Shown: positions 48,669 through 60,793 of the stretch, in pieces
Numbering within the stretch: position 1 is the stretch's first letter
Layout: each line of letters starts with the position of its first letter
DNA from: Torreya grandis
Lineage: Eukaryota > Streptophyta > Pinopsida > Cupressales > Taxaceae
Direction of reading: 5' to 3'
Assembly: GCA_037957365.1 (NCBI GenBank)
Contig: JARHVA010003263.1
Span: 1,348,501 to 1,412,500 of the forward strand
DNA length: 64,000 nt
The notes under the pieces: model-generated
What the model was told of the DNA's origin: nothing
What the model saw: only the letters and a program-made list of their open reading frames with translations
Database searches by the model: none
Program-made: the position numbers and the translations under genes

Positions 48669-50487
48669 TGTTGTCAATAATCTCCCTCAGATGCTTAAGA
48701 GTGTCCATGAGTTGATATGTATGCATGGTTCTCAATGACAAAGTGTGCCTTAGTGATCATGCATGGACCCTTATTTATTTGATTTGATATAAAAGGTGAT
48801 GGATTTTGATGATGTTTTTACCATGTTTTATGGGTCATATTATTGTTCAAGATTACTTCGTATACTTTTGGAAGTGAAAGGAATCCATTAGAATAGTCTT
48901 ATGAAGGTCTAGGTTATCCTAGTCATCTTGGAAGAAATTCATGAGTAAGTATATTGATGACATAATAATTCACACATGTGGAGGTGTTAGAATAATTTTT
49001 TCACATGGGTTTGTTTATATTTGTTCCTAGATCATGTTTTTCAAATTTTAGGTCTTGACATGATGTCTAGCAAAAGTTATGGTAGTGCAAAGTTGGTCTC
49101 TCAGGTTTTGTTAATAACTTTTGATGATGGATGAATTTGATGGTGGTATAAAAATAAAAGTGGTATATAAATTCAAGATAAATATAGGAAAAATGTTTTA
49201 AATGTTTTACTAGTCATACACTTTCATTTATTATGGTCCAAATTTGACTGAGGGTTTAACTTTCTTATGCAAATGACCTAAGAAGGATGTTTGCGGTTTT
49301 CTTTATGGTGTTTGGATGTTTCAAGGTGAATTATCTATTGGAAAGTGTTGTATACTACCAAAGGATAATTTTTATGCATTTTAAAGGTTTTACCAATTCG
49401 TATTTATTATGAAAAATTTATTACAAGTTGACTTTTGGTTTGTTTATGTTGTTTTCATGTACAAGGCTAATGATTGATAGGTTTTGCATATACAGATGTG
49501 TGTAGTGAAGAATATAAGAACTTGAGGATGTATTAAGGTCCATATAGAGAGGAAATATTTGATTTTAAGTGGTATTATTTTATTATTTTTTCTATGTGAA
49601 GTGTTGAAAGCATGAATAGGTCTCCATGGACCTATAAGGGCTTCTTAGGCCTAATTGAAAGATGTTATTGCTTAAGGGTGATCTATCAAAGATATGGAAA
49701 ACCTATGTAGGTAAAATTGATCTTATTTTAAGTGTGATATAATCCTTAAGTGTTAAGGTATGTCCTATATCTAACCAATAAGATGGTGATCATGAAGGTT
49801 TTATAAAGAGCATTAACAAAGATGAAGGTTTTTAGAATTGAAAAATGAAGAATAGAGAAGTATGAGAGTGTTTGGTGGATGGATTGAAGAGAAAATTAGT
49901 GTTAGGAACATGTGTGTGAACTATAGGTAATATTTATGATTTTATAATAGTGTTCTTATAGGTTTAAATATTGAGGATGAGTGAAGAGGTTTAGAGTGAT
50001 CCAAAAAGTTGTTTTGGATGCATTGCTTCTGTGTTAAGGCTTGAGGAAGCTTGAAGGGTTGAAGAGAGTTGATATTAAATATTTATCCTTCAGATTGAAA
50101 GGAAATAAAATTTCTAGAGCTGTTTCTATCAAAATGTGTTGTGTGGGTGCTCAAGATCTAAGACAAGTGGGTGTTTATTCATGCTTATGGGTTGATGTTC
50201 CTTGTGAAGTGGGTGCTTCACTAAAGTATATTGTTTGTAAATATCTTATAAGAATTTAGTCCACTTATTTGTATATTTGAGAGTGGATTTTATCCCCCAC
50301 GAGGTTTTCTGACATAATTCATGTCTTAGGTTTGTTTATATTACATATTTTTCTTTGTTCCCTTTAATAATTGGTTTATATGCTTCATGAATGCTTTTAT
50401 TGATTGCTTAAGAGTTTGAAATTTTGGTATTGGAATTGAATTGATTACATCACTGATTCAAGCCCCCTAGTGATTATACCTCTAAAA
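48669..50487 (+). repeat. Element F 5' LTR
   Basis: It aligns with 55996-57871. The best landmark is TGTCCATGAGTTG (48702, partner 56029). It ends TACCTCTAAAA where the 3' LTR ends TACCTCTAACA. The start at 48669 (TGTTGTCAATAA) is the furthest point where similarity holds. The frame at 50041-50259 is LTR sequence. Confidence 0.8.
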
Positions 50488-50488
50488 A

Positions 50489-50502
50489 TTGGTATCCAAT
50501 CC
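50489..50502 (+). promoter_or_regulatory. Primer binding site of F (Met-tRNA type, partial)
   Basis: TTGGTATCCAATCC follows the 5' LTR by one base. Its first half equals the TGGTATC of the common initiator-Met site. The second half has diverged. Confidence 0.65.
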
Positions 50503-50529
50503 ATACCTTATTTACAATTTTAACCATTT

Positions 50530-51240
50530 GAAGGTGATCATAGGTACAATTAATGACAAGGAGGATGAGACATATCTTTAAGGTGAACTAGTATGTGCCT
50601 TATCAGAGATCAAACATCTAAAGGAAGAGAATGAAAGATTGAAGAACAAGAGATAAAGTAAACATTTATATCTGACTTCCTTAATATATTTTGATATTAA
50701 TTCAAGCATTGATGGTGTGAATAAATAAATAGATAAACTAGAAACAACAATAAAGAATTTATAGGACATGATGGATAAAGGCCTGAATCAAAGATTGGAT
50801 CATTTGGAAGGTAAAGATATGACATATATAGATGTGCTTCTATCTAAGGACAAGCAAGATCCTAGCTATAACAAAGAACTTAAAGATGAAAATTCTTGTG
50901 TTTTTGATGGTCAAAATAAAAGTATAACATGAATAACTATATTTATGTTTTTAATGGGTACTATTACACTTGTAATCAATATGGTCATAGATATAGGGAC
51001 TATACTTTCTCTTCAAAAAACATCAGTGTGGTTTTATGATATAACTTAAACCAACAAGGACATATATTTAAGTAATTTAAGAGGGCCTATTGTAAAAATG
51101 ACATACAAATCATTGACACCATCAAATGGTTCAAGGAAGACAAATTCAAGATTGAAGAAAAGAAGAAGAAGAATTCAGGTAATACACCAAAGGAAGAGTC
51201 AATGTTTGTTCAAACTACCTTGCATGCTCCAAAGGATGAA
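50530..51240 (+). pseudogene. gag: Element F gag remnant (C-terminal half only)
   Basis: Soon after the primer site the sequence reads as the C-terminal part of a SIRE-type gag: ELVCALSEIKHLKEENERLK with coiled-coil character, then decayed frames, then a degenerate zinc knuckle YYTCNQYGHRYRDYT (about 50950-51000) and KWFKEDKFKIEEKKKK. The N-terminal capsid domain, some 600-700 bp in relatives, is missing, so an internal deletion joined the leader to the middle of gag. Stops occur throughout. F cannot form its own particles. Confidence 0.7.
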
Positions 51241-51800
51241 AACATGAAATGGTAAATAGATAGTGGATGCTCAAGTCATATTATAGGAGATAAGATCAAG
51301 TTTATCTCTCTTAAAAAACACAATTTAGGTTCAGTGAAATTTGGTGACAACAATTCTACTAACATAGTTGGCAAAGGGTTTGTAAGTTTGGATAATGGTC
51401 ATACTAGAACTAAACATGTTTTATATGTAAAAGGTTTGAAACACAATCATATAAGTGTCAACCAAATTTGTAATTAATGAAATGTTCTAAATTTTGATGA
51501 TCAAGGATGTGAAGTGAGAAGAGCCAAGTCTAGAAAAGTAGTTGCAAATATTCATAAGGCAGACAACAACTTGTATGTGTTCCATGAATCCAAAAGGGAG
51601 GAGTGTTTCATAAATCAATTAGAGGAAAGATGGATTTTTCATAGAAGACTTGGACATATTAATTTTGAAAATTTTTTGAGGATAAATTCAAAAGGATTGG
51701 TGAGTCATATGTTTAAAATCACTAAGATTCCTCATACTCTTTGCAAGGCATGCCTTCATGGAAAGCAGACTAAGAGAAGATACAAATATAAGGAATAATA
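51241..51800 (+). pseudogene. Element F protease and integrase N-terminal domain
   Basis: Frame 1 reads KW-IDSGCSSHI with the protease DSG at 51259-51267 (a TAA replaces a residue two codons earlier), then KFGDNNSTNIVGKG and HVLYVKGLKHNHISVNQIC. Two stops follow, and then the open part 51514-51798 with NNLYVFHESK, RWIFHRRLGHINFENF and LCKACLHGKQTKRRY. This is the GAG-pre-integrase zinc domain (H ... C-x2-C) that precedes copia integrase. It ends in a TAA at 51796-51798. Confidence 0.8.
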
Positions 51801-52550
51801 CCATTGGAATTGATCCACATTGATCTATGTGGACCTAAAAGAACTTAAGGTATTAAAGGTAATAGTTTTTTAATGCTATTAATTGATTACTTTACTAGGA
51901 TGACTTGGATATATTTCCTTAAAGATAAATCATAAGATTTTACAAAGTTTAAAGCATTCAAAGTTCTTGTTGAAAATGAAAAAGGATCAAGAATCAAGTG
52001 CATGAAATTAGACAAAGGAGGTGAATTTTATTCTTATGAGTTTTATAGTTTTTATGAAGATCAAGGGATTATAATATAGTATTTTTTTGCTAGGACACCC
52101 CAACAAAATGGGGTAGTTAAAAGGAAAAATAGAACTGTCAAGGAGATGAGTAGAACCATATTTCAAGATTCCAAATTATCAAATGGTTTTTGGGAAGAGG
52201 CTAAAAATACATTAATAGAAATCTTAAATATATTCCAAGCTATATTAAATGGTGATGAGACTTCATATGAGCTATGGAAAAATAGGGCATCTAATGTCAA
52301 ACATTTTCAAGTGTTTGGGAGCAAGTGTTTTATCAAGAGGGATGAAAAAAATCTTGGTAAATTTGACTCAAAGTCTAATGAGGGAATCTTCTTGGGTTAT
52401 TATTCCATAATTTATGCTTATAAATGTTTCAATAAGAGACTCCACAAGGTTGTTGAAAGTTATAACGTAAGAGTTGAAGAGGTAGGTGAAATTAAGAAGC
52501 CTAGCTTGCAGATAAATGAAACTATAGAGAACCTTAATTCACATTATTAA
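51801..52550 (+). pseudogene. Element F integrase core
   Basis: The copia integrase core is visible: HIDLCGPKRT, then LIDYFTRMTWIYFLKDKS with the first Asp, LDKGGEFYSYEF with the second Asp, and PQQNGVVKRKNRTVKEM, where the family's NGVVERKNRT Glu has become Lys (codon 52120-52122). The open part at 52146-52550 continues with LSNGFWEEAKNTLIEILN, ETSYELWKNRASNVKHFQVFG and KFDSKSNEGIFLGYY. Loss of the Glu would abolish strand transfer even without the stops. Confidence 0.82.
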
Positions 52551-52769
52551 GGCATTTATGATCAATTATGTGATGAAGATGATGAGGTAAGATAAGACAC
52601 TAAAGCTCTATCTAGGAAAATATATAAGGATCATCAATTTTCTTAGGTAATTGGAGATGTAAATGCTAATTTACAAACTAGAAGGAGAATGTTGATCAAT
52701 CAAAATAAATAAGACACATCTCTATTATCAAAGATTGAACCTAAAACATTATTGGAAGTTAGAAAAGAT
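52551..52769 (+). other. Element F linker between integrase and RT
   Basis: This is a broken, acidic, low-conservation linker typical of copia pol between integrase and RT. Nothing else was seen. Confidence 0.5.
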
Positions 52770-54283
52770 AAAAATTAGACATGTGTTATGGATTAATAAC
52801 TTATCAAATAGTAAATAATGAAACATGGGATTTGGTACATAGGCCAAAAGACAAAAATATGGTAGGAACTAAATGGGTTTTTAGAAACAAGATGAATGAG
52901 AAAGGAGAGGTCACAAGAAATAAGGATAGAATAGTGTGTAAAGGACATGCTCAAGTTGGAGGGATATATTTTGATGAGACATTTACTCTTGTGGAAATAA
53001 TGGAAGCAATTAGACTCTTCTTATCATATGTAAGCCTCAAAGGTTTCAAATTTTACCAAACAGATGTGAAATATACATTTTTGAATGATAAATTAGATGA
53101 ATAAGACTTTATTGAGATACCTAAAGTTTTTTCCATGACAATTAATCAGGACTATGTTTGTAAACTAAAGAAGGATTTATATGGTCTTAAACAAGCTCGT
53201 AAATCTTGGTATGATAGATTAGACAAGTATCTATTGAGCCAAGGCTTAAAAAGAGGGGTAGTTAATAGTAATTTGTACATTAAGATATATGGAACTCATA
53301 AATTACTTATGGTAGTCTATGTTGATGACATATTTTTTAGATCTGATAATGACAACATGAGTAGAGAGTTTGTAAATGCTATGAAGACTGAGTTTGAAAT
53401 GTCAATGTTGGGAGAACTTTCTTTCTTCTTAGGATTTTAGATTAACTAAATTGATGTAGGGATATTCATTTCATAAGAAATACATCAAGTATATGATAAG
53501 TAATTTTGACGTGTTGGATTGTAAGCCAATGAGTACTCTAATGATCATATAATGCAAGTTATAGTAAACAATATGACTCGCCAAAGGTTGATCAAACCTT
53601 GTATAGATCCATGATTGAAGTCTTTTGTACTCTACTACTTCTAGGCATGATATCATGCAAGAATTAGGCCTTATACATAGGTTTCAAGCTGATCTTAGAG
53701 AGTCTCACTTGAAATCAATCAAAAGGATCTTGAGATATCTCAAGAGTACCATAGAATATGGTTTATGGTACCCCAGAAGCAAACAATTCAATCTAAGGAC
53801 ATACATTAATGTATATTGGGTAGGATGTGTGGATGATAGGAGTACCAATGGTGGTGTTTTCTTCATGGGTGAATTTTTGGTGTCCTGGGTAATCAAAAAT
53901 CAAGCCTCTATATCTGTATCAACTACAAAAGCTAAGTATATAGTTATTGCTTCCTTTGTACTCAGGTAATGTGGATGAAGCAAACCTTGAAAGACTATAA
54001 GGTAAAACAAAATAGACCTTGTCCTATCTATTATGAAAATACGAGTGTAATTGGTATCTCTAATAATATTTTTATGTACTCAGAAACTAAGAACATTCAT
54101 TTTAGATATCATTTCTTGAGAGAACAAGTGAGTAATCAAAGTGTTAAGTTAGAGTTTGTTCCTATAAAAGAACAACCTGTAGATATTACGATTAAACCAT
54201 TGACAAAAGCAACATTTGAATATATAAGACAAAGCTTGGGATTCATCTCCTTATATATTGATCATTATAAGGTCATTGGTTAA
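52770..54283 (+). pseudogene. Element F reverse transcriptase and RNase H
   Basis: Open parts at 52781-53104, 53135-53440, 53625-53969 and 53969-54283 together cover a copia RT. They contain NETWDLVHRPKDKNMVGTKW, GHAQVGGIYFDETFTLV (normally YAQVEGIDFDETFAPV), DVKYTFLND (normally DVKSAFLNG), KLKKDLYGLKQARKSWYDRL, and the active site YVDD at 53318-53329. RNase H follows with HLKSIKRILRYLKSTIEYGL, DRSTNGGVFFMG and STTKAKYI. The last open part ends with KNIHFRYHFLREQV and a C-terminal ALTKATFEYIR-like segment. The gap near 53450-53620 is badly decayed and frames change repeatedly. It is not functional. Confidence 0.88.
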
Positions 54284-55910
54284 GGGGAGCAAAAATTTCA
54301 TGAGTTTGCTCCATAGGTTTGTGATGAAAAGCTTCAAGAAATCTGTTTAGAGACATTGGTCCTAAAAGCAAGTTTTAATCAAATTTTGATGTGTTATTTA
54401 GAGGGTCAAGTCATGAAGAATGAACGTAAGGTTGATATGGAGTGTGGAGAGGACTTTTCCAAGTGTATTTCATGGGCTCATATGTTCTCATCTAGTCAAA
54501 AGAGTCATTCATGACCATTTGTTCAATTTGACCATTTTGTTTAGTGTTCACTACCTAGTGTGTGTTCATCTTACAAAATTGATGCATTTAAGGTCTAGGA
54601 AGCTAACCAAGGGTAGATGTCTATTGGATTTGATATGTACATATTAAAAATGTGTTGAGGAGATGTTAAAAGGCTTCCATGACTATTATAAGGTGTTTTA
54701 GCATAGTGATCATTATATACACAGGGTCTATATGCATAGTATGACTGATTCTAGGTGTCAAATGAATATTGATGAGTGTTCAAGATGACTTTTTGGCATA
54801 GAAACGTGTGTTGAGATCAAACAAGTATGCTTCAGGTGGATTTAAAGTTTGAATGTATTTTAAAATAAATTAGAAGAATTTTGAAGGCTCTTGGGTATGG
54901 TAGTCCTTGCTTAAGGGCTAGCAAGTCAAAAACCATTTCATGGTTTTATGGGTCCCAAAGGATTAAAACCTAAAAAATTGGTCCAAAATTGTGTATTGTA
55001 GACCTCTAGGTGTGAGAGAAGATTCAAGAGCTAGTATTGAATAGGTGATAAGTTGACCTTTTTTTTATACCCTAGGTTTTACACCATATAGGTTAGTGAC
55101 CTTCCTAAAGGATTTGAATTATGAGGTTGCTTAATATATTTAAATGTCCATAGGGTGCTCAAAAAGTTCTTTAAATTCATCTAGAAGCATATCTTTTGGC
55201 CTATGGTTGAGCTTTTATGCAAATAGAGGGCTAATCAGTAGGTCAATTTATGAAGGAGATATGATGCAGAGGAAGAGTTAGATGATTATTCTTGGAATTA
55301 ATGAGGGGCATATGATTATGAATCAAATATGAAATTTCAAGTCATGAGGGTGTATACATATAAAGTTATGGGCTCTGCAAGGTTCAAGTAGGGTTATTAG
55401 ACCTTTAGGCAAGGCCAGTGTGAAGAAGAGTGATTTTTGGTTATTTTACTCAAAATAAAAATGTAGGGTTGTCCCCAAATATGTTTCTTAGTTGGATTTA
55501 TGCTTGATATATGCTTTATCAAAATATTGAATTACCACTCTTCATTTTATGGGTGGCTTGTGAGAGAAAATTTTAAGGCAACTATGGAATTTCATCATGG
55601 TTGGAGATGGTAAGAAGGTGCTCAATGGGTGCCCAAGTTTAGGTGACATAGGGTGAGTCCCTCTTAGTGTTCTTAAGGTTTGATCACTCTTATTTTCTTC
55701 ATATTATTCATTTATTGTTCATATAGCAGTGCATGGTCAAAGAAGAGTGTTGTCAATGAACAGGCTTGAGGTAGTTATGATAAGGAATGGTATGCATAGT
55801 GATAGGGGGAGTTTATATCATCTATTAGAGGAAAAACCTTCTTTATTTTGTCTTTTAAAACATTTATAGGTCCTTAAGATCAGTAGGTAATCCCACTTTG
55901 TCATTGTGTC
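54284..55910 (+). other. Element F non-coding tail between pol and purine tract
   Basis: This 1.6-kb stretch has no convincing open frame. SIRE elements can carry an env-like frame here. I looked for signal-peptide, transmembrane or coiled-coil runs and found none I would defend. The 75-codon frame at 54420-54647 is hydrophobic in parts but short and unsupported. Confidence 0.5.
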
Positions 55911-55924
55911 AAAAGGGGGAAAAG
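55911..55924 (+). promoter_or_regulatory. Polypurine tract of F
   Basis: AAAAGGGGGAAAAG is preceded by TTGTCATTGTGTC, close to the TTGTCATCAAAAGGGGGAG signature of SIRE-type elements. A second purine run (TAAAGGGAGAAAGAG) follows at 55930-55944. It lies 70 bp before the start I assign to the 3' LTR, which hints that the true LTR may begin earlier. Confidence 0.65.
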
Positions 55925-55995
55925 TATTTGTAAAGGGAGAAAGAGTATGTGCACAATTTTGTTATTGGTTTTGAAAACATTTACAAGTGTTTAAG

Positions 55996-57871
55996 TTTTT
56001 TCAATTATTTCACTAAGGTTTCCAAGAATGTCCATGAGTTGTTATGTATGCATGGTTATTAATGACAAAGTGTGCCTTAGTGATCATGCATGGACCCTGT
56101 TGTGTTTGCTTTAATAGGCAAGGTGATGGATGTTGATGATGTGTTGACCATGTTTGAGGGATCATATGAGGGGTAAATAGTGATTGGTATAGTTTTAGAA
56201 CTTAAATTAATCCATTAGAATAGTCTTGTGAAGGTCTAGGTTATCCTAGTCATCTTGGTAGAACTTCCTAAGTAAGCATATTAATGATGTCGACATTCTC
56301 ACGTGTGAAGGTGTCAAAAAAAAGTGGTCACATGGGTTTGTTTATATTTGTGCCTAGATCATGTGTTTAGATTTTCAGGTCTTGACATTATTTATATAAA
56401 AAATTATGGTAGTGAAACATTGGTCTCCCATGTAGATCTCACTAGCTTCCATAGTTAAATTTGCATTAAAATGTGACCATTAGAATTTAAATATTTGAAT
56501 TTACAAAGGAAAACAAATCTAAAATATTTTGTTAATAACTTTTGATGATGAATAAATTTTATGGTGGTATAAAAATAAAAGTGGTAGATAACTTCAAGAT
56601 AAATCCAATAATTTTTTTTTGGAGGTTTGAATAGTCATACACTTGCATTTATTATGGTTCAAAGTTGATTGAGTGTTTGACTTTCTTATAAAAATGAAAT
56701 GAGAAAGATGTTTGAGTTTTTATTGATGGTGTTTGGATGTTTCAAGGTGAATTATATATTGGAAAGTATTTTATACTCCCTGAGGATCATTTTTATGGAT
56801 TTTGGAGGTTTGACCAATCCATATTTAGTATGAACAATTACTTACAAGTTAACTATTGGTTTGTTCATGGTGTTTTCATGTACAAGTCTAATGATTGATA
56901 GGTTTTACATATGCAGAGGTGTGTAGTGATTAATTTAATAACTTTAAGATTTATTAGGGTTCATATGGCAAGGACCTATGTGCTTTGAAGTGCTCTTATG
57001 TTCCTAGTTTTGAGCAGTGATGTGTTAAAATGATGAATAGGTCTACATGGACCTATAAGGGCTTCTTAGGCCTAATTAAAAGATGTTATTGCTTAAGGGT
57101 TATATTATTATAAGTGTGATATAATATTTAAGAGTTAAGTTATGTATTATATCTTACCAAGAAGATGGTGATCATGAAGGATCTATAAAGAACATAAACA
57201 AAGATGAAGGTTTTTAGAGTTGAAAAGTGAAGAAAATAGAAGTGTGGGAGTGTTTGGTGGATGGATTAAAGATTAGAGTAGTGTGAATAATATGTTTGTA
57301 ACATAGAGGTAATATTTATGATGTTATAATAGTGTTCTTGTAAGGTTCAATATTGAGGATGAGTGAAGAGGTGTAGAGTGATCCAAAAGGTTGTTTTGGA
57401 TGCATTGCTTATGTGTGAAGGCTTGAGGAAGTTTGAAGGGTTGAAGAGTTGATATTAATTGTTTTTACTTTAGATTTAAATTCAATCAGATATATGGAGG
57501 CATTAATATCATAAGGTGTTATGTGGGCACTCAACATTTAGGACAAGTGGGTGCTTATTCATGCTTATGGGTTGGTGCTCCTTGTGAAGTGGGTGCTTCA
57601 CTAAAGTCTCTTGTTTGTAAATCTCTTATAGGACTATATTCCACTTTTTTATAGACTTGAGAGTGGGATTTATCCCCCATGAGTTTTTCCCACATAATCC
57701 ATGTGTTATGTGTGTTGATCTTGCATAATTTATTTTATTCTTTGTAATAAATGGTTTATATACTTCATGAATGCTTTTGTTTATTGGTTAAGAGTTTGAA
57801 TTTTTGGTATTGGAATTTAATTTTTTTCATCACTAATTCACCCCCCCCTCTCATTTATTGTACCTCTAACA
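55996..57871 (+). repeat. Element F 3' LTR
   Basis: It aligns with the 5' LTR, with an extra stretch of roughly 100 bp near 56420-56520 not seen in the 5' copy. It ends TACCTCTAACA at 57871. A run of eight C at 57841-57848 near the end replaces a short C run of the 5' copy. D sequence continues with GTAATTGGG. Confidence 0.8.
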
Positions 57872-58660
57872 GTAATTGGGTTAGCTATCTTTGAGAAATT
57901 TGGAATAAATTTCTTATAATAACCTGCTAGTCCTATAAAACTCCTTACCTCATGCATATTTTTAGGCAATGACCCTTCCATTATGGCTCTTATCATTTAT
58001 AGATCAACTAAAATTCCATATATAAATATAATGTGTCCCAAATATTACACTTTATTATATAAAAATGCACACTTGGACAACTTACCATATGGTTTGTGCT
58101 TCTAGAACCACTACAAAACTAGTTATAAATGTTGAAGATGTTCTTCCTCATTCTTAGAATATATGAGAATGTCATCCAAAAAAACCAACAAAAAGTTGTA
58201 TAGATAATCCATGAACAAACTATTCATAAGATTCATAAATGTTTTTAGAGCATTTGTTAACCTGAAAGGCAACATTGTGAACTCGTAGTTCCCATTCTGA
58301 GTTCTGAATGTTATTTTAGGAATGCCCTCATTTTGGATTCTAGGATAATGATACCTTGCTCAAAGATGAATCTTGGAGAATATTATTTCCCCTCGCATCT
58401 GATCAAAGAGATAATCAATGAGAGGTAATGAATACTTGTTATTTAGTTTCACCTTGTTTAATATCCTATAATCAATACACAAGGGAAGAGTACCATAGTT
58501 ATTTTTTATGAACATGACTGGTGTATCCCATAATGACATAATTTATCAAATCAACCCTTTTAATAATGAATCCTAAATATGAACATTCAACTCAACTAAT
58601 TCGGTAGTTGTCACTATGTATGGTGCCTTGTATTATGGCTTAGATCTAGGTATGATGTCA
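57872..58660 (-). pseudogene. Element D reverse transcriptase, main part (right of F)
   Basis: On the minus strand the frame gives a decayed palm region, then TFRTQNGNYEFTMLPFRLTNA, then NFLLVFLDDILIYSKNEEEH with the active site FLDD at 58182-58171, then KLSKCAFLYNKV, YLGHII and the run LPKNMHEVRSFIGLAGYYKKF followed by IPNFSKIANPIT, where element F interrupts. These motifs in this order are those of chromovirus RT. Stops are spread through it, including in the region that links to RNase H. Confidence 0.87.
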
Positions 58661-59240
58661 ATCAAGAAATTAAGCTCACATTTATGTAGTAATCCACATA
58701 ATTCCTCAAAAAACACATCATAAAAGTTTTTAATAAAAATATAATCCTCAATGGATCATTCCTTAGATTCTTCCATCTCATTTATTTTAACAATAAATGC
58801 TTGGCATCCTTTCCTCTAAGCCTTATTGAGTACAAAAATTTACCTAAGCTTCAACTCTCTTTTCTCAACCTGAAGTTGTGTCTAATTTATAAAATCATCT
58901 TGACACTCAACCTTCTTAAGCTATAAATCAACCTTAGATTTATGGTATGCAATCTAATTAACTCCTAAGATCACATCATATGACCCTAACAATACAACAT
59001 ACATATCCACTATTGTAGTGAATTCAGGTAACCTAATTTCAAATTCCATTAGACAATCATCAACCTTAACCTTTGACTCATTCTCATACTATATTGACCA
59101 CACATTTGCCATAATCCTAGATTTTCTAGACAACTTATTAAGCATTCTAGGAGTAATAAACATTTAGTATTTATAGTGTCAATAAAAATAGAAACTAGGT
59201 GATCAAACAAAATACCTTTCAGTTCAATAAGAGAGGCTTA
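58661..59240 (-). pseudogene. Element D protease relic
   Basis: The minus strand reads a decayed active site in which the DSG triplet is DTI (59180-59172), then, after a frame change, PRMLNKLSRKSRIMANVW, VDDCLMEFEIRLPEF, DMYVVLLGSYDVILGVN and HKSKVDL-LKKVECQDDF. The LGSYDVILGMDWL-type run is a hallmark of chromovirus proteases. The catalytic Asp remains but Ser and Gly are gone. The 3' part (58900-58661) is the poorly conserved linker to RT. Confidence 0.78.
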
Positions 59241-60430
59241 GAACTCAGCTTGATGATTTTCAACAACTACATGAATCCACTACATAAAAGATCCCTATTG
59301 TGAAGTAGAACCCTTATTCTTTCCATTTGATTTACCTTGAGTACACTTTCTAGCATAATTTTCACCTCTACAAATGAATTAACCTCTCAGTGGTCCTCTT
59401 CTATATAACTATTTATTTCTCTTGAAACCATTTCTAGGTTTATTATTTCTTGAGATATTATTGAACTTACCATTCTAGTTCTTAAGTTAGCTCTTGGAGT
59501 CTCCACTCCTCTTCCAATTTTTATTTTTGAAATTCATTTTAGGACCTCAAAACATTTTATTGAACTTATCCCTAAACTGAGCAAGATATTTTAGTTTTTA
59601 CTACTACTTGGCTACCTTTTTGAACACCTAATCATGGTATATGGCCCTTACACATCCACCTCAAAACTGATTTAAGGTTTTAATCCCATAATGAACTTCT
59701 TGATTTGAAACCTTTCATCCACCTAATACTGAGGAACATACTTTATGAATTTAGTTTGCTCCCACTATTTATTCATAGATATATCTCCTTGCTTAAGGTT
59801 TTGAAAATATATGATCTTATGATTAAAATATAGTTATGGAATCCATCGTGACCTAAATAATATCAGAAACTACTCCCAAGTGGTGGCACTAGAGTCAAGG
59901 TTCATCTCAAGCTTCTTATTTTCCCACCAAGTTACGTCTTCTCTAGTAAGATGATATGACACTCAAACTACTTTGGTGACTTTAGATTAATTCTAAATCT
60001 TGAAATACTTTTCTATCTTTGTTAGCCATGCTTTAGCTCTATCTCCTAAAATGGTTCCATCAAACTTGAGTGGATTCACCTTTTTTATATTGCATGTCAA
60101 CTCTATAGATACTCAAGCTTTCGCATCTTGTGGAACTTCTTCATAGCGCTGATCTTGAGGATTTTTTTTCTCAATGGGATGATCTTTAATTTATTCCTAA
60201 ACATTCTCCTCAACATGCCCATGTACTTCCTATTTTAGAGCCATGATTTGATCCCTAGTTTTATGCATGTATGCAAGGATATAATCTAACTTCATAACTT
60301 ACTTAGTGATGAATTGATTTGGATCTACTAGATGATTAGTTTTTTAAGTACCCTCACGTCTAGTTCTATTTCAAACCATTTTTATTACTTCTTAATAGGA
60401 TAATATGTTTGCATTATTGGAATAATTAAG
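59241..60430 (-). pseudogene. gag: Element D gag pseudogene
   Basis: The capsid core lies at about 60110-59580 on the minus strand: VNPLKFDGTILGDRAKAWL, KIEKYFKI, SYHLTREDVTWWENKKLEM, WIP then FQNLKQGDISMNK-WEQ and KKFIMGLKP. This follows the chromovirus gag pattern PxFxG ... AxxWLxxxExxF ... WW ... F..LKQG..SV.EY. A zinc-knuckle remnant (ENYARKCTQG) lies near 59370-59340. The N-terminal part back to about 60430 is rich in Gln, His and Pro and badly broken. More than ten stops are present. Confidence 0.8.
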
Positions 60431-60443
60431 TCCTAGAGTTTGA

Positions 60444-60461
60444 GCCTCAAATCTGATACCA
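60444..60461 (-). promoter_or_regulatory. Primer binding site of D (Met-tRNA type)
   Basis: The minus strand reads TGGTATCAGATTTGAGGC three bases after the LTR end TTTTTACA. Its first ten bases equal the initiator-Met site used by most plant Ty3 chromoviruses. Confidence 0.85.
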
Positions 60462-60793
60462 CAATGTAAAAATCCCATTGGGTTTTACTATAATAAGGTT
60501 TTTTTTTTTTAACATTTACACAAATTCAAATTATAGAATTTCATCATGGTGAAACTAACATACAATGATCTTTAACTAAATACATTAGTTAAGCTAATCC
60601 AAATAGAAAGATATGGAGCTAATCTATTTAGATAATGATCACAACATCACAAGATCAAGTACATTAATGAATATAAAAATGAATACTAAATTTATTCCAT
60701 AAAATTATATTAATAAATTTAGCCACAACCGACACAATATTACATCCAACTATTGTAATGGTATAATAGTACAATTTTAGCATAATACATGTG

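Larger units (their letters stand above)
48669..57871 (+). mobile_element. Element F: SIRE-like copia element inserted in D's RT
   Basis: Two LTRs (48669-50487 and about 55996-57871) flank a plus-strand interior with a Met-tRNA-type primer site, remnant gag, protease, integrase, RT and RNase H, a 1.6-kb non-coding tail and a GGGGGA purine tract. The order protease-integrase-RT is that of copia elements. The long tail, purine tract and coiled-coil gag remnant suggest the SIRE lineage. It interrupts the RT of D: the minus-strand frame of D reads up to 57872 and resumes at about 48660. No clean target duplication was found, so the outer ends may be slightly off or truncated. All frames are broken. 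Confidence 0.85.

Noticed and set aside
54284..55910. Env-like gene in the tail of F, as in some SIRE elements
   Set aside because: No frame of useful length, signal peptide or membrane segment could be defended.
48664..57876. Target site duplication for element F
   Set aside because: The bases beside the apparent ends (TTATG on the left, GTAAT on the right) differ.
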